From Halobacillus sp. Nhm2S1 (GTDB taxonomy: Bacteria; Bacillota; Bacilli; Bacillales; Halobacillaceae), in contig NZ_JAIEZV010000004.1 of assembly GCF_019599545.1 (NCBI RefSeq), positions 310,001 through 374,000 on the forward strand: DNA of 64,000 nt. The letters are read 5' to 3'. Within the stretch, counting starts at the first letter, position 1. Each line of letters starts with the position of its first letter. The notes beneath the pieces are model-generated. The model did not search any database and was not told where the DNA came from. It saw nothing but the letters and a program-made list of their open reading frames with translations. The position numbers were made by a program, and so were the translations under genes. Positions 31,352-42,308 of the stretch are shown here, piece after piece.

Positions 31352-32352
31352 ATCCCCTGCACTCCTTCTTTGTTCGTCACTTTTCCGATGACGACCGCAT
31401 CATCGCATGCTCCGAATGCGGCATTCACATCAGATGGATCAAGCACGACGACCATGCCGATACCCATATTGAACACACCGAACATTTCCTCATCGCTGAT
31501 GGCTCCTTTTTCCTGAAGAAAGCGGAACACTTCTGGCACCTGCCAGCTATTGGTGTCGATTTCACAACCAAGTCCTTCGGGCAGTGTACGAGGAAGGTTC
31601 TCGTAAAATCCTCCTCCTGTAATGTGCGCGATGCCTTTGATGGTGGTGTTCTTCTTCAGCGATTGAATCTCAGGAACATAAATCCGTGTCGGAGTCAGCA
31701 AAACCTCTCCAAGTGTCCGGGCCCAGCCTGCCGGTACCGTATCAAGGTCCAGGTCTGCGATGAGTTTCCTGACAAGAGAAAAACCGTTTGAGTGGACACC
31801 GGAGGAAGGAAGACCGACTAAAACGTCTCCTTCTTTGATCGCAGCACCTGTGATGATCTGCTCCTTATCGGCCATTCCTACGACAAAGCCGGCGAGGTCG
31901 TATTCATTCGCCTCATACATACCGGGCATTTCCGCCGTTTCTCCACCGACTAAAGCAGCACCGGACTGTTCACAGCCATCCGAAATTCCTTTGACGATTT
32001 GTTCAATCCTGGCGGGGACATTTTTTCCACAGGCAATGTAATCCAAAAATAGAAGCGGATCTGCGCCTTGGGCCACAATATCGTTGACACACATCGCGAC
32101 AACATCTATCCCGATTGTATCATGCCGGTCCATCTCGAACGCCAGTTTCAGTTTCGTTCCGACTCCGTCTGTTCCTGTCACCAGAACAGGTTGTTCATAG
32201 CTCATGCCGCTCAAGTCAAACAACCCAGCGAAAGAACCAAGTCCTCCCATCACTTCCGGACGCATCGTCCGGGCGACATGCTTTTTCATCCGCTCGACCG
32301 CTTCGTAACCAGCTTCGACATCGACGCCCGACTGTTTATACGATTGACTCAT
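31348..32352 (-). CDS. purM: Phosphoribosylaminoimidazole (AIR) synthetase
   Basis: Converts FGAM to AIR with ATP. The 334-residue protein shows the PurM-fold features [69 protein letters not shown] and [17 protein letters not shown]. It lies 12 bases after purF and overlaps purN. Confidence 0.98.
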   Translation of the reverse strand: MSQSYKQSGVDVEAGYEAVERMKKHVARTMRPEVMGGLGSFAGLFDLSGMSYEQPVLVTGTDGVGTKLKLAFEMDRHDTIGIDVVAMCVNDIVAQGADPLLFLDYIACGKNVPARIEQIVKGISDGCEQSGAALVGGETAEMPGMYEANEYDLAGFVVGMADKEQIITGAAIKEGDVLVGLPSSGVHSNGFSLVRKLIADLDLDTVPAGWARTLGEVLLTPTRIYVPEIQSLKKNTTIKGIAHITGGGFYENLPRTLPEGLGCEIDTNSWQVPEVFRFLQEKGAISDEEMFGVFNMGIGMVVVLDPSDVNAAFGACDDAVVIGKVTNKEGVQGI

Positions 32353-32364
32353 CTCGCTTCCCTC

Positions 32365-33777
32365 CTATGCTTTTTCATATGGATGCATCGTGTTCGGATA
32401 AATTTCCGTTGGGTAATTGCCGGTAAAACACGCCATACAACCGCCGTGCTTCAGGGACTCTTCTCCCTGATAAATGCTGTCGTTCAATCCCTGGACGGAT
32501 AAAAAAGCAAGGCTGTCCGCGCCGATCTGTTCTTCAATTTCCTCGACGGAATTGTTCGCGGCGATCAGTTCGCCGCTGTTGGATGTATCAATGCCATAGT
32601 AGCAAGGGTTTTGAATCGGAGGAGACGCAATCCTCACGTGGACTTCTTTCGCTCCCGCTTCCTTCAACATTTTCACGATTCGCCGACTCGTCGTTCCCCT
32701 TACGATGGAATCATCGACCATGACGACCTTTTTCCCCTCGACAATCCCCCGGACAGCAGAAAGCTTCATTTTCACCCCTTGTTCACGGAGTTCCTGGGAC
32801 GGCTGAATGAAGGTACGGCCGACATAGCGGTTTTTGATCAACCCAAGCTCATATGGGATGCCGGAAGCTTCCGCATATCCGATGGCTGCCGAAATGCTTG
32901 AATCCGGGACGCCTGTCACGACGTCCGCATCAATCGGCGCTTCTTCTGCCAGCGATTTGCCCATCCGTTTACGGGAGGCGTGGACATTCTTCCCATCAAG
33001 GTTGCTGTCCGGTCTTGAGAAGTAGACATATTCCATGGAACAGAGGGTGCGCTGAATGGGAGCGGAGAACCGTTTTGATTCAATTCCCTCGTCCGATATG
33101 ATCAGCAGCTCACCAGGGTCGATTTCCCTGTCATACTCAGCACCGACGACATCAAAGGCACACGTTTCTGAAGAGACGACCCATGATTCGCCAAGATGAC
33201 CAAGGCTGAGTGGACGCAAGCCACGTGGGTCATTGGCTACAAACATACGATCTTCAGTCATCACAAGAAACGCGTACGCGCCTTTGATCATCGACAAAGC
33301 TTCCATGATGGCCTGCTCGAGAGGGAGATGACGCGCACGTTTGATTAAGTGGGCGACAACTTCGGTATCCGAAGTTGTCTGTAAAATACTTCCTTGTGCC
33401 TCAAGCTGGTTTTTCAACGCCTGTGCATTCACAAGGTTTCCATTATGAGCAAGAGCCAACCCGCCCGTCTGAGAGCGGAAAAGGAGAGGCTGAATGTTTT
33501 CATAGCCGCCATCCCCTGCCGTTGCGTAGCGCACGTGACCAATTGAAGCATGACCGCTCAAGTCTTCGAGCTGGTTTTCAGAGAAAACTTCATTGATCAG
33601 GCCATGCCCTTTTGCGAGCTTCAACTGTTCCCCGTCCGTTGTGACAATGCCCGCTCCCTCCTGACCTCGGTGTTGGAGGGCATGCAAACCGTAATACGTC
33701 AGCTGGGCTGAATCCTGATGACCCCAGACGCCAAAAATGCCGCATTCTTCATTTAAACCTTTGATTTCAGCAAGCAT
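32365..33777 (-). CDS. purF: Amidophosphoribosyltransferase
   Basis: Commits PRPP to purines by making phosphoribosylamine; feedback-inhibited by nucleotides in the family. I set the start at ATG 33777 ([16 protein letters not shown]) because AAAGGAG lies 7 bases upstream; the longer frame begins within that site. The first 11 residues are a propeptide removed to expose the nucleophilic Cys of ECGIFG. Cys residues that ligate the 4Fe-4S cluster in Bacillus PurF, including [16 protein letters not shown] near the C-terminus, are kept. The PRPP loop is [17 protein letters not shown]. The start lies inside the 3' end of purL (25-base overlap). Confidence 0.97.
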   Translation of the reverse strand: MLAEIKGLNEECGIFGVWGHQDSAQLTYYGLHALQHRGQEGAGIVTTDGEQLKLAKGHGLINEVFSENQLEDLSGHASIGHVRYATAGDGGYENIQPLLFRSQTGGLALAHNGNLVNAQALKNQLEAQGSILQTTSDTEVVAHLIKRARHLPLEQAIMEALSMIKGAYAFLVMTEDRMFVANDPRGLRPLSLGHLGESWVVSSETCAFDVVGAEYDREIDPGELLIISDEGIESKRFSAPIQRTLCSMEYVYFSRPDSNLDGKNVHASRKRMGKSLAEEAPIDADVVTGVPDSSISAAIGYAEASGIPYELGLIKNRYVGRTFIQPSQELREQGVKMKLSAVRGIVEGKKVVMVDDSIVRGTTSRRIVKMLKEAGAKEVHVRIASPPIQNPCYYGIDTSNSGELIAANNSVEEIEEQIGADSLAFLSVQGLNDSIYQGEESLKHGGCMACFTGNYPTEIYPNTMHPYEKA

Positions 33778-35978
33778 CCGATCGCTCCTTTCCACGCTTC
33801 TTTCAGCACTGATGTCTTTTCTTCCAGAACGACGCCTTCCTGTTTGATTCTGTACACCCCGTTTTCCGTCACGGTTCCGATCAGACGAGCGTCTGTGACA
33901 CTCTGTTCAAACGCTCGTTTTTGTTCCGGCGCTACGGTGACGATGAAGCGTGACTGGGATTCTGCAAATAGCGCTGTGACAGGCTCACCTTCGAGCGTCA
34001 CCTCACAGCCGAACTCTTTTTCAAACAGCTTTTCTGCAAGAGCGACCGATAAACCGCCCTCGGACACGTCATGGGCAGATACGACAAGTCCTGCGCGAAT
34101 CGCTGTGAGCAGCTGTTTTTGACGGTTATACTCTGTATTCAAATCAATCGAAGGAGCTTTTCCGAAATGCTTTCCTTCAAGCATACCCTGCAGTTCACTA
34201 CCACCGAACTCTGCTTGCGTCTCCCCGATGACATAAATCAAGTCCCCGGCGCTCCGAGCATGGGAACGCGTGATATGTTGGACATCATCAATCAAACCGA
34301 CCATACCTACAATCGGTGTCGGGTAAATCGCCTGGCCACCGAATGACTCGTTGTATAAGCTGACGTTTCCACCGATGACAGGCGTTTCAAGCAGTCGGCA
34401 CGCTTCGCTCATGCCGTCGACGCTTTTTTCCATCTGCCAAAAGATTTCCGGGTTTTCCGGTGACCCAAAGTTGAGTCCGTCTGTAATCCCCAGTGGACGA
34501 CCACCAGAGCAGACGATGTTTCTCGCCGCTTCAGCGACAGCGATTTTCCCACCGACCTCAGGATCGACATAGAGATAACGGGAGTTGCAGTCGGTCGTCA
34601 TTGCGAGCGCTTTTTTCGTTCCACGTACACGAAGCACAGCCGCATCGGATCCTGGAGTGACGACTGTATTCGTCTGGACCATGGAATCGTACTGATCGTA
34701 GACCCATTCTTTACTGGCAATGGTCGGTTGTTTCAATAGATTCACTAATGTCTCCCGGTAGTCTGTGATCTCCGGAATGTAATCTTCCATTTTTTGAAAC
34801 TCTTCATAATATGCAGGGATGCGAGACGGCTGGTGATAGACCGGTGCATCCTCAGCAAGAGAATCAACAGGAACATCAGCAACAACTTCCCCATGGTGCT
34901 CGAGACGGAAGCGTTTCGTATCCGTCACTTCACCGACCGCTACCGCTTCCAAGTTATACTTACGGAAGACTCTCGCAATCTCTTCTTCTCGCCCTTTTTC
35001 TACTACGAGCAGCATCCGTTCCTGAGATTCAGAAAGCATCATTTCATACGCCGTCATATTTTCTTCGCGCTGCGGGATGTAATCTAAATTCATCGTCATC
35101 CCCGTCCCTGCTTTACTGGCCATTTCGCTCGCAGATGAGGTGAGACCTGCTGCCCCCATATCTTGAATACCGACAAGAGCATCGTGCTGGATGACATCAA
35201 GACAAGCTTCGATGAGCAGTTTTTCCATGAACGGATCCCCAACCTGTACGGATGGACGCTTTTCTTCGGACTCTTCCGACAACTCTTCTGATGCGAAGGT
35301 AGCACCGTGGATGCCGTCGCGGCCCGTCTTGGCTCCGACATACATGACCGTGTTGCCAATGCCTGCAGCGATTCCTTTTTGAATATCTTTATGATCGATT
35401 AATCCCACACACATCGCATTGACGAGTGGATTTCCGTTGTACGCATCATCAAACTGGACTTCACCGCCAACGGTCGGCACGCCGACACAGTTGCCGTAAC
35501 CGGCGATGCCGCGGACGACTTCTTCAAAAAGATACTTCACACGCGGCTGCTGCAATGAACCGAACCTAAGCGAATTCAGAAGCGCAATCGGCCGGGCGCC
35601 CATCGAGAAGACGTCGCGCAGGATTCCACCTACACCTGTCGCTGCGCCTTGATAAGGTTCAACCGCAGACGGGTGGTTGTGGCTTTCAATTTTGAAAACG
35701 ACAGCCTGGTCATCACCGATGTCGATGATCCCCGCACCTTCTCCTGGACCTTGGAGTACGTGTGCACCTTCGGTCGGGAACTTTTTCAAAAGCGGTTTGG
35801 AGTTTTTGTAGCTGCAGTGTTCCGACCACATGACGGAAAACAAACCGGTTTCCGTGTAATTCGGGCGGCGGCCTAGAATCGAGCGGATGGAAGCATACTC
35901 GTCATCCTTCAGCCCCATCTCTCTAAAGATACGCTGTTCTTCGATTTGTTCTGGACTGATCTCAAGCATTGATGGCAT
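33753..35978 (-). CDS. purL: FGAM synthase, large subunit PurL (small-type, with PurS/PurQ)
   Basis: Catalytic subunit of the three-part phosphoribosylformylglycinamidine synthase of Gram-positives. The 741-residue protein has the duplicated PurM-like fold. [20 protein letters not shown] and [21 protein letters not shown] are in the first half, and [17 protein letters not shown] [18 protein letters not shown] and [19 protein letters not shown] in the second. It overlaps purQ by 17 bases upstream and purF by 25 bases downstream. Confidence 0.98.
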   Translation of the reverse strand: MPSMLEISPEQIEEQRIFREMGLKDDEYASIRSILGRRPNYTETGLFSVMWSEHCSYKNSKPLLKKFPTEGAHVLQGPGEGAGIIDIGDDQAVVFKIESHNHPSAVEPYQGAATGVGGILRDVFSMGARPIALLNSLRFGSLQQPRVKYLFEEVVRGIAGYGNCVGVPTVGGEVQFDDAYNGNPLVNAMCVGLIDHKDIQKGIAAGIGNTVMYVGAKTGRDGIHGATFASEELSEESEEKRPSVQVGDPFMEKLLIEACLDVIQHDALVGIQDMGAAGLTSSASEMASKAGTGMTMNLDYIPQREENMTAYEMMLSESQERMLLVVEKGREEEIARVFRKYNLEAVAVGEVTDTKRFRLEHHGEVVADVPVDSLAEDAPVYHQPSRIPAYYEEFQKMEDYIPEITDYRETLVNLLKQPTIASKEWVYDQYDSMVQTNTVVTPGSDAAVLRVRGTKKALAMTTDCNSRYLYVDPEVGGKIAVAEAARNIVCSGGRPLGITDGLNFGSPENPEIFWQMEKSVDGMSEACRLLETPVIGGNVSLYNESFGGQAIYPTPIVGMVGLIDDVQHITRSHARSAGDLIYVIGETQAEFGGSELQGMLEGKHFGKAPSIDLNTEYNRQKQLLTAIRAGLVVSAHDVSEGGLSVALAEKLFEKEFGCEVTLEGEPVTALFAESQSRFIVTVAPEQKRAFEQSVTDARLIGTVTENGVYRIKQEGVVLEEKTSVLKEAWKGAIGCLLKSKV

Positions 35979-36645
35979 GGTGTTCCCTCCAGTGTGTCAA
36001 AATCGATTCAAATAGACGAAGACCGTCATCATGACCAAGAAGCGCTTCGACCGCCCGCTCCGGGTGTGGCATCATGCCGAGCACATTTCCATGTTCATTC
36101 GTAATACCGGCAATATCTCCGACGGACCCGTTCGGGTTCTGGTCATACGTAAATACAATCTGCTTGTTGTTTTGAAGCTTCTGAAGCGTTTCTTCGTCAC
36201 AAAAATAATTGCCGTCTCCGTGCGCGATCGGAATTTGGATTTTTTCCTTTTCCTTGTATTGACGGGTGAACATCGTGTCAGCATTCTCGACAGTCAATGT
36301 TTCGAAATGGCACATGAACTTGAGCTTTTCATTCGGAAGCATCGCACCTGGAAGAAGTCCCATTTCAAGAAGGATTTGAAATCCGTTGCAGACGCCAAGG
36401 ACTGGTTTTCCTGCCTCAGCTGCTTCCCGGATTTGCGTGATGACATCAGACGTAGAGGCAATGGCACCTGAACGCAGGTAGTCACCATAGGAGAAGCCGC
36501 CCGGCAATAGAATTCCATCATAGTTTGCTAGATTCGCTTCCTTATACCAGACAAGATCGGCTTCTGCTCCAAGCTGATCTTTCACAGCAAAGTACATATC
36601 ACGGTCACAATTCGATCCTGGAAAAACGATGACAGCGAATTTCAC
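35962..36645 (-). CDS. purQ: FGAM synthase glutaminase subunit PurQ
   Basis: Class I glutamine amidotransferase that supplies ammonia to PurL. I set the start at GTG 36645 ([19 protein letters not shown]) with GGAGGCGG six bases upstream; the longer open frame to 36753 lies inside purS. Catalytic Cys is in [16 protein letters not shown], and the His-Glu pair in [10 protein letters not shown]. The 227-residue length is typical. One base separates it from the purS stop. Confidence 0.97.
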   Translation of the reverse strand: MKFAVIVFPGSNCDRDMYFAVKDQLGAEADLVWYKEANLANYDGILLPGGFSYGDYLRSGAIASTSDVITQIREAAEAGKPVLGVCNGFQILLEMGLLPGAMLPNEKLKFMCHFETLTVENADTMFTRQYKEKEKIQIPIAHGDGNYFCDEETLQKLQNNKQIVFTYDQNPNGSVGDIAGITNEHGNVLGMMPHPERAVEALLGHDDGLRLFESILTHWREHHAINA

Positions 36646-36646
36646 G

Positions 36647-36892
36647 TTAACCCGCCTCCTCAATTGTGTAGCTGTAATTTTCGATGACAGGGTTGGCAAG
36701 AAGCTGGTCACACATGCGGTCGATTTCCGCTTCAAGGTTGTCGCTGTCTTCAACCATCACTTCCATGTATTTTCCGACGCGTACGTCCTGGACATTGCTG
36801 TACTCCAATGATTGAAGTGAATTGTGGACGGCTTTCCCCTGCGGATCAAGGACACCTTCTTTTAATGTGATGTGGATCTTTACTTTGCGCAT
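36647..36892 (-). CDS. purS: FGAM synthase subunit PurS
   Basis: An 81-residue dimeric adaptor that joins PurL and Pur[22 protein letters not shown] and [15 protein letters not shown] are diagnostic. It overlaps purC by 13 bases and is followed immediately by purQ. Its presence shows that the small-PurL, three-subunit enzyme is used. Confidence 0.96.
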   Translation of the reverse strand: MRKVKIHITLKEGVLDPQGKAVHNSLQSLEYSNVQDVRVGKYMEVMVEDSDNLEAEIDRMCDQLLANPVIENYSYTIEEAG

Positions 36893-37602
36893 ACGCTCTC
36901 CTCCAGTCGATGTAAAATCTTTGTGTACGTATCAATCAAGTCCCCGGTACTTTCCCGGAAGACGTCTTTATCCATTTTCTCGCCTGTTTCTTCGTCCCAG
37001 AGTCTACACGTATCCGGGGAAATTTCATCAGAAAGGACGATCGTTCCGTCTGTGAGGCGGCCGAATTCCAATTTGAAATCGACAAGCATCAATCCTGCCG
37101 AGCGGAAAAGTTTTTGAAGTTCCAAGTTGATGTCTAACGCTTGCTGTTTAATAAACGTGAGTTCTTGTTCCGTAATGTCCGTCAGGTGATAGGCATGGAC
37201 ATCGTTGATGAGCGGGTCATTCAATTCGTCTTTCTTGTAAAACAATTCAATGATCGGTGGAGTAAAGCTCGTTTTTTCCTCGATACCGAGCCGGCGGGTA
37301 ATGCTGCCAGCCGCCTGGTTGCGGACGACGACTTCAAGGGGAATGATGTTCGTTCGTCTGACTAGTTGTTCAGTATCGTTCAGAGCTTTAATAAAGTGGG
37401 TCGTAATGTTGTGCTGGTGTAAGTATTGGAATACTTTCGAGGTAATCAAGTTATTGAGGCGTCCTTTGCCTGCAAACTCGTCTTTTTTCTTGCCGTTAAA
37501 TGCAGTAGCGTCATCTTTATAAGATAAAACGAGCTGATCCGACTCATCCGTCGTATGGTACACCCGTTTTGCCTTTCCTTCGTATAATAAAGAACCCTTC
37601 AT
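36880..37602 (-). CDS. purC: SAICAR synthase
   Basis: Joins aspartate to CAIR. The 240-residue protein carries LLYEGKAKRVYHT, VSYKDDATAFNG-like LSYKDDATAFNGKKKDEF, VVRNQAAGSITRRLGIEE and LVDFKLEFGRLTDGTIVLSDEISPD (split here for length: LVDFKLEFGRL and VLSDEISPDTCRLWD). The C-terminal part ends [10 protein letters not shown] long palindromic hairpin (37637-37677) lies between purB and purC and could modulate expression of the distal genes. Confidence 0.98.
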   Translation of the reverse strand: MKGSLLYEGKAKRVYHTTDESDQLVLSYKDDATAFNGKKKDEFAGKGRLNNLITSKVFQYLHQHNITTHFIKALNDTEQLVRRTNIIPLEVVVRNQAAGSITRRLGIEEKTSFTPPIIELFYKKDELNDPLINDVHAYHLTDITEQELTFIKQQALDINLELQKLFRSAGLMLVDFKLEFGRLTDGTIVLSDEISPDTCRLWDEETGEKMDKDVFRESTGDLIDTYTKILHRLEESVCAK

Positions 37603-37636
37603 ACAGAAACACCTCGCTAAGGAATTGGGATTTTTT

Positions 37637-37677
37637 GTATGACCTGGTACACCAGTTTCTGGCGTACCAGGTCATAC
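37637..37677. repeat. Dispersed palindromic element, copy B, inside the pur operon
   Basis: GTATGACCTGGTAC (37637-37650) pairs perfectly with GTACCAGGTCATAC (37664-37677), with CCAG/CTGG extending the stem to a 3-nt loop. The core is shared with 23311-23420. No U-run follows on the minus strand, so it is not a standard terminator. It lies in the 123-base purB-purC gap. Confidence 0.7.
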
Positions 37678-37725
37678 AGTATTTTCCATTATATTACCTT
37701 CATCTCACCGTTATCTTACCTCAAT

Positions 37726-39018
37726 CTACAGGCCGATACGGTCGAAGATGCGGTCGACTTGTTTCAGGTGGTGCTTGTAGTCAAAGCAGGCATCCAGCTG
37801 TTCTTTGGACAGCGTAGATGTGATCTTGTCATCTGATTCAATCAGCTCACGGAACGGAATGCCGCGCTCCCAGGCTTCCATAGCTTTCGGCTGGACGAGG
37901 TCGTACGCTTCTTCACGCACGAGACCTTCATCGATGAGTGTCAGCAATACACGTTGGGAGAAGATGAGTCCGTATGTTTTCTCCATATTTTCCTGCATCC
38001 GCTCAGGGAACACCGTCAAGTTCTTCACAATGTTGCCAAAACGGTTCAACATGTAATTCAAAGCGATCGTTGCATCAGGCAGGATAATGCGCTCGGCAGA
38101 AGAGTGAGAAATGTCACGTTCATGCCAAAGCGGTACATTTTCAAAGGCCGTCAGCATATTACCACGCAGCACGCGTGCCATTCCAGTCATATTTTCAGAA
38201 CCGATTGGATTTCGTTTATGCGGCATCGCTGAAGATCCTTTTTGACCCTTCGCGAAAAATTCCTCAACTTCACGCGTTTCCGTTTTTTGAAGCCCACGGA
38301 TTTCCACAGCAATTTTTTCGATGGAAGTAGCAACCAAAGCAAGTGTGGATACATAATGAGCATGACGATCGCGCTGCAAAGTCTGTGTTGAAACTGGAGC
38401 CGGCTTCAGGCCAAGCTTTTCACACACATATTCTTCAACAAACGGATCGATGTTCGCATACGTTCCGACCGCTCCAGAAAGCTTTCCGAACTGGATATGC
38501 TCCATCGCAAGGTCCAAACGCTCCAAGTTACGCTTCATTTCTTCATAATATAAGGCAAGCTTCAGTCCAAACGTCGTCGGTTCAGCATGAACGCCGTGGG
38601 TACGTCCCATCATGACCGTGTGTTTGTGTTCCTTCGCCTTTTCACCAAGGATTTCGATGAAGTTGACAAGGTCTTTGCGGATGATTTCATTCGCCTGCTT
38701 CAATTGATAGGAGAGCGCCGTGTCCACAACGTCTGTCGAAGTCAGTCCGTAATGCACCCACTTGCGTTCTTCTCCGACCGTTTCAGAGACGGCACGAGTG
38801 AAGGCTACCACGTCGTGACGGGTTTCTGCTTCAATTTCGTGAATACGGTCGATGGAGAAGGAAGCACCCTTGCGCAGCTTCTCCACGTCTTCTTTCGGGA
38901 TGACCCCAAGTTCACTCCAGGCTTCACACGCCAAAAGTTCAACCTCAAGCCAGGCCTGGTATCTATTTTCTTCTGTCCATATTGCACCCATTTCCGGGCG
39001 TGTATAACGTTCGATCAT
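37726..39018 (-). CDS. purB: Adenylosuccinate lyase
   Basis: Cleaves SAICAR to AICAR and adenylosuccinate to AMP. The 430-residue protein begins [20 protein letters not shown]. It has [16 protein letters not shown] (catalytic His) and the superfamily signature [18 protein letters not shown] (flexible Ser loop). It lies 10 bases after purK. Confidence 0.98.
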   Translation of the reverse strand: MIERYTRPEMGAIWTEENRYQAWLEVELLACEAWSELGVIPKEDVEKLRKGASFSIDRIHEIEAETRHDVVAFTRAVSETVGEERKWVHYGLTSTDVVDTALSYQLKQANEIIRKDLVNFIEILGEKAKEHKHTVMMGRTHGVHAEPTTFGLKLALYYEEMKRNLERLDLAMEHIQFGKLSGAVGTYANIDPFVEEYVCEKLGLKPAPVSTQTLQRDRHAHYVSTLALVATSIEKIAVEIRGLQKTETREVEEFFAKGQKGSSAMPHKRNPIGSENMTGMARVLRGNMLTAFENVPLWHERDISHSSAERIILPDATIALNYMLNRFGNIVKNLTVFPERMQENMEKTYGLIFSQRVLLTLIDEGLVREEAYDLVQPKAMEAWERGIPFRELIESDDKITSTLSKEQLDACFDYKHHLKQVDRIFDRIGL

Positions 39019-39028
39019 TGTCTTCCTC

Positions 39029-40156
39029 CTACCATAAATGGATCTGATTTTCTGTGATGCGTTTGTCGATTTCTTCTAAGTTGTCACCAACAAAGGTGAT
39101 GTGCCCCATTTTTCGGGTCTGACGGGCTTCTTTCTTTCCATAGTCATGAAAATGAAAGCCGTGGTAATATTCCAGACGATCAAGCAAAATGCCCCGGTGT
39201 TTACCAAGCACGTTCACCATCACCGCTGCTCCGAACGAATGGACCGGTAACAGCGGGAGGCCGCAGATCGCACGGACATGCTGTTCAAATTGCGATACGC
39301 TGCAAGCTTCAATCGTATAATGGCCGGAGTTGTGAGGTCGTGGAGCCATTTCGTTAATAAAAATGTCATCACCCTTCACGAACATTTCCACAGCGAATGT
39401 ACCGACCACTCCGATTCGTTCAGCCAAAACTTCAACCGCTTCACGGGCGCGCTCTTCCACATGACCAGGAACGGTTGCCGGAACTCTTGATTCATGCAAA
39501 ATGTGGTTCTTATGGATATTTTCCGCAATCGGGAACGGGATGATACGTCCATCCATTCCTCTTGTGAACACTTGAGAAATTTCAAGGTCGAATTCAAGCC
39601 ACTGCTCTACAATGTAGATGCCGCCTTCTTTCATAAAAGAGCGGACCTCTTCGAGATGCGTTTCGTCTTCGATTTTCTGCTGTCCTTTGCCATCATAGCC
39701 GCCGCTGACCGTCTTGATGACAGCAGGATAGCCTGTGACTTCTACCGCTTGTTCCACCTCTTCAAAAGTGTTCACGATGCGATACTCAGGCACCGACAGT
39801 CCAGCATCGACGGCGATTTCCTTTTCTTTCGCCCTGTTTTGGGTCACCTCAAGCGCGAATGCCCCTTGCGGCAGCTTCCCTTTTTCTTCAAAAAGTCGGG
39901 CCACATTAAGGTCGACGTTTTCAAATTCGTAGGTGATCACGTCACTGACCGTACTCAATCGCTCCGCCGCTTCCAAGTCATCGTATGCAGCGACGATGTG
40001 TTCCTCGGCAATTGAGGCACAAGGACAATTTTCTGCAGGATCAAGCACGGCGATTCGATAGCCCATATGTCTTGCAGCGACAGCCATCATCCGGCCGAGC
40101 TGTCCGCCTCCTAGAATTCCAATCGTTCTTCCTGGTCGAATCACGTCAGCTTTCAC
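39029..40156 (-). CDS. purK: N5-carboxyaminoimidazole ribonucleotide synthetase
   Basis: An ATP-grasp enzyme that carboxylates AIR with bicarbonate. The 375-residue protein begins with [21 protein letters not shown]. Central [16 protein letters not shown] and C-terminal [20 protein letters not shown] are typical. It overlaps purE by 11 bases. Confidence 0.97.
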   Translation of the reverse strand: MKADVIRPGRTIGILGGGQLGRMMAVAARHMGYRIAVLDPAENCPCASIAEEHIVAAYDDLEAAERLSTVSDVITYEFENVDLNVARLFEEKGKLPQGAFALEVTQNRAKEKEIAVDAGLSVPEYRIVNTFEEVEQAVEVTGYPAVIKTVSGGYDGKGQQKIEDETHLEEVRSFMKEGGIYIVEQWLEFDLEISQVFTRGMDGRIIPFPIAENIHKNHILHESRVPATVPGHVEERAREAVEVLAERIGVVGTFAVEMFVKGDDIFINEMAPRPHNSGHYTIEACSVSQFEQHVRAICGLPLLPVHSFGAAVMVNVLGKHRGILLDRLEYYHGFHFHDYGKKEARQTRKMGHITFVGDNLEEIDKRITENQIHLW

Positions 40157-40637
40157 GAAGATCCCTCCTCATTCCGTCCACTTTATCTACCATCTGACGG
40201 CGATAGTCTGATAGTTTTGATGCTACTTCCTGATCGAAAGCTCCAATCATTTCAGCTGCCAGTAGTCCAGCATTCTTCGCGCCTGCTTTCCCGATTGCAA
40301 CGGTTGCAACGGGAACGCCTCCCGGCATCTGCACAATGGATAAAAGAGAATCCAGTCCTTGCAAAGCTTTCGATTCTACCGGAACCCCGATAACCGGCAG
40401 TGTCGTTTTGGATGCGACCATTCCTGGTAAGTGAGCTGCGCCCCCTGCGCCTGCAATAATCACTTTCAACCCTTTTTCCCGGGCTGTATCTGCGTATGTG
40501 AACATATCTTCCGGTGTACGATGTGCCGAGATGATTTCTTTTTCATAATCGATCGAAAGCTCATCCAAAACGCTGCACGCTTCTTTCATCGTTTCCCAAT
40601 CTGAAATGCTGCCCATAATGATGCCTACACTTGCCAT
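40146..40637 (-). CDS. purE: N5-CAIR mutase
   Basis: Rearranges N5-CAIR to CAIR. I set the start at ATG 40637 ([20 protein letters not shown]) with AAGAGGG upstream; the longer frame up to 40715 runs into the riboswitch terminator. [18 protein letters not shown] and [26 protein letters not shown] are typical (active-site GGAAHLPG). The 163-residue length fits. It is the first gene of purEKBCSQLFMNHD, controlled by a guanine riboswitch and a PurR-like box. Confidence 0.97.
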   Translation of the reverse strand: MASVGIIMGSISDWETMKEACSVLDELSIDYEKEIISAHRTPEDMFTYADTAREKGLKVIIAGAGGAAHLPGMVASKTTLPVIGVPVESKALQGLDSLLSIVQMPGGVPVATVAIGKAGAKNAGLLAAEMIGAFDQEVASKLSDYRRQMVDKVDGMRRDLRES

Positions 40638-40688
40638 CGAATCCCTCTTTTCTTTCGTAGCATTAAAAATGCCTGCTCGACGCCCCTC

Positions 40689-40764
40689 AAAAAATGAGAG
40701 GAGTCGAACAGGCACACGTGTGTCCGGTCTGAGAAAGCTTCTTCACAGCTTAAACTCCCCTCAT
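40689..40764 (-). terminator. Riboswitch expression-platform terminator of the pur operon
   Basis: Minus strand: ATGAGGGGAGT (40754-40764) pairs with ACTCCTCTCAT (40694-40704), followed by six T residues. The left arm includes the 3' strand of the aptamer P1 helix, so ligand binding (P1 intact) should change the competing antiterminator fold, as in other guanine switches. Confidence 0.85.
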
Positions 40765-40826
40765 AGTCCGGAAATTTACGGTTCCCAGGTAGAGACGTAC
40801 GGGCCATATCCCCGTCATATATGAGG
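40759..40826 (-). ncRNA. Guanine-type purine riboswitch, pur operon
   Basis: Minus-strand aptamer: P1 CCTCATA/TATGAGG (40820-40826 with 40759-40765). The core elements are GGGATATGGCCCG, TCTCTACC, GGAACCGTAAAT and CCGGACTATGAGG. The specificity base before TAT in GACTATG is C, which means guanine or hypoxanthine, not adenine. An OFF switch is expected. Confidence 0.95.
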
Positions 40827-40848
40827 TCGTCTATGCAATTCTGCCTTC

Positions 40849-40895
40849 ATCATATCAAGTTCTGTTCGCAGATGTCAACGCAAATGTCGAACATT
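40849..40895 (-). promoter_or_regulatory. Promoter and PurR-like box of the pur operon
   Basis: Minus strand: consensus TTGACA (40873-40878), 18-base spacer, TATGAT (40849-40854). Just upstream, AATGTCGAACATT on the plus strand (40883-40895) matches the PurBox AWWWCCGAACWWT at 11 of 13 positions, and a GTTCG in the opposite sense (40864-40868) lies in the spacer. PurR control is inferred. Confidence 0.8.
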
Positions 40896-40925
40896 GATGA
40901 AAACTTAACAATAAATCGTTCGGTT

Positions 40926-41126
40926 TTATTCCTTTACTGCATGAAATACAATCGTTTTACCTACAGGTTCCATCACTTTTTCCCCATTACGAGTTTCTTC
41001 ACGGAAAACAGGTTCTTCCGCGCGACGGATCGGAGTGTAACCTTCTTTCTTCATGCGGTCGAGACATTGACCGATCGTTTCATTTTCCCCGACTTCAAAG
41101 CGCTTCTTGTTGTTCTTTTTGGGCAT
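40926..41126 (-). CDS. yebG: NETI motif-containing protein (YebG-like)
   Basis: A 66-residue basic protein, [20 protein letters not shown], containing the NETI motif that names this family, then [21 protein letters not shown]. It is soluble and of unknown function. In B. subtilis yebG also precedes purE. Its start overlaps the 3' end of yebE by 32 bases, so the two are co-transcribed and perhaps coupled. The stop is only 31 bases upstream of the PurR-like box of the pur promoter. Confidence 0.92.
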   Translation of the reverse strand: MPKKNNKKRFEVGENETIGQCLDRMKKEGYTPIRRAEEPVFREETRNGEKVMEPVGKTIVFHAVKE

Positions 41127-41664
41127 CGCGAATTTTTCCTCTCTTTACGGATTTCACCCAGAATCCACCATGGATCTGCTTCGGTTCATAAGCCACGATA
41201 AAAGCTTTCGGATCAATATCCCGAATTGTTTCGTATAAGGATAGCTCATACTTCCGAGGCGTCAGAATCTGCATCGCTAAACGGTCACCTTCCATGCCAT
41301 ACGCGTACCAGCTTGTAACCCCGTATCCTTTTTCCCGAAGTCTGCGGGTGAATTCGATGTCTGGGTCTGAAGATATCACATTAACTGTAATATACCCGAG
41401 AGCGAGCTTCTCTTCAATCTTCATCCCGACGATGACACCAAGACCATACCCGACGGCATAAGCAATGACGTTTTCAATTTGATCCAGGCGGTCGAGGACG
41501 AGCCCCAGCCCGAAAATGTACGTCACGATTTCGAACATGCTGATGAACGCAGCAAAATACCGCTGCCCCTTCAGCGTAAAAATCATCCGGAGGGTGAAAA
41601 ACGAAACATAGACAATGTTGACAGCTAAAATGATCCCGATCAGCAATAATGGGTTTTCAAGCAT
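41095..41664 (-). CDS. yebE: UPF0316/DUF2179 membrane protein (YebE)
   Basis: A 189-residue protein with three N-terminal membrane helices ([58 protein letters not shown]) and a cytoplasmic DUF2179 domain ([22 protein letters not shown] and [23 protein letters not shown]). The DUF2179 domain is a small alpha/beta domain often linked with sensing or transport; the function is unknown. It lies in the same order as in B. subtilis (yebE-yebG-purE). Confidence 0.92.
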   Translation of the reverse strand: MLENPLLLIGIILAVNIVYVSFFTLRMIFTLKGQRYFAAFISMFEIVTYIFGLGLVLDRLDQIENVIAYAVGYGLGVIVGMKIEEKLALGYITVNVISSDPDIEFTRRLREKGYGVTSWYAYGMEGDRLAMQILTPRKYELSLYETIRDIDPKAFIVAYEPKQIHGGFWVKSVKRGKIRDAQKEQQEAL

Positions 41665-41808
41665 ATTAGAGAGCCTCCTACGCTAGTGTTTGGCAAAAAA
41701 CGTGACATTCACCTAGTCGATGTTCTTTGCATACACTATAAACCATGAGAAGAGACGTGCACAACAGATTTATAACGCAATCTATGACATTTTTTGGAGG
41801 CCGATGAT

Positions 41809-42234
41809 ATGAATCAATTCAAAGATTGGAAAACCAACCTCGACCGCTTCTTCGGGCAGGATTTCTGGGGAGACTTCGACGGCATGATGAAACCCGCCGT
41901 TCCGGCCATCAACATGTATCAATACGACAATGAACTGCTCTGCTTCGTCAATATTCCCGGGATGAACCACCCGAAAAATGTTGACGTCCTCGTCGACCAT
42001 TCAACATTAACTCTGAGTGGAAAAATTGAGATCAACAACCGCGGTGGACATCAGATCAAATCAGAGATCGCCGACGGCTCGTTTGAAAGAAGCATCGATC
42101 TTCCTTTTCCGGTAAGGCATGACAAAGTGGAAGCGACGTATAAGCATGGACTGCTTGTGATTCAGCTTCACCGCTATATTTCGGATTCAACGAAACAGCG
42201 CCCGATTACGATCCGCCATTTAGAGGATGAATAA
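41809..42234 (+). CDS. Hsp20/alpha-crystallin family small heat-shock protein
   Basis: A 141-residue holdase-type chaperone of the Hsp20 family. I chose ATG 41809 (MNQFKDWKTNLDRFFGQDFW) because GGAGG is 8 bases upstream; the frame from 41794 starts inside that site. The alpha-crystallin domain runs from about residue 38 (INMYQYDNELLCFVNIPGM) through VDHSTLTLSGKIE and FERSIDLPFPV to KVEATYKHGLLVIQL, with the G-L-L motif of the family. The short tail ITIRHLEDE contains an I-x-I-like ITI that may mediate oligomerisation. It is inserted between pbuG and yebE, where B. subtilis has other genes, and has its own terminator. Confidence 0.92.
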   Translation: MNQFKDWKTNLDRFFGQDFWGDFDGMMKPAVPAINMYQYDNELLCFVNIPGMNHPKNVDVLVDHSTLTLSGKIEINNRGGHQIKSEIADGSFERSIDLPFPVRHDKVEATYKHGLLVIQLHRYISDSTKQRPITIRHLEDE

Positions 42235-42270
42235 AACCGGCAGCCGATTGCGGCATGCCGGTTTCTTTTT
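42234..42270 (+). terminator. Terminator of the Hsp20 gene
   Basis: A 9-bp stem AAACCGGCA/TGCCGGTTT (42234-42242 with 42256-42264) overlaps the stop codon and is followed by CTTTTTG. Confidence 0.88.
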
Positions 42271-42308
42271 GCCGATCAAGGCGGGTCGCTCTAGCTTCCG
42301 CTGACATA

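Noticed and set aside
36645-36753. N-terminal extension of purQ
   Set aside because: It lies inside purS; GTG 36645 has a ribosome binding site and matches the family N-terminus.
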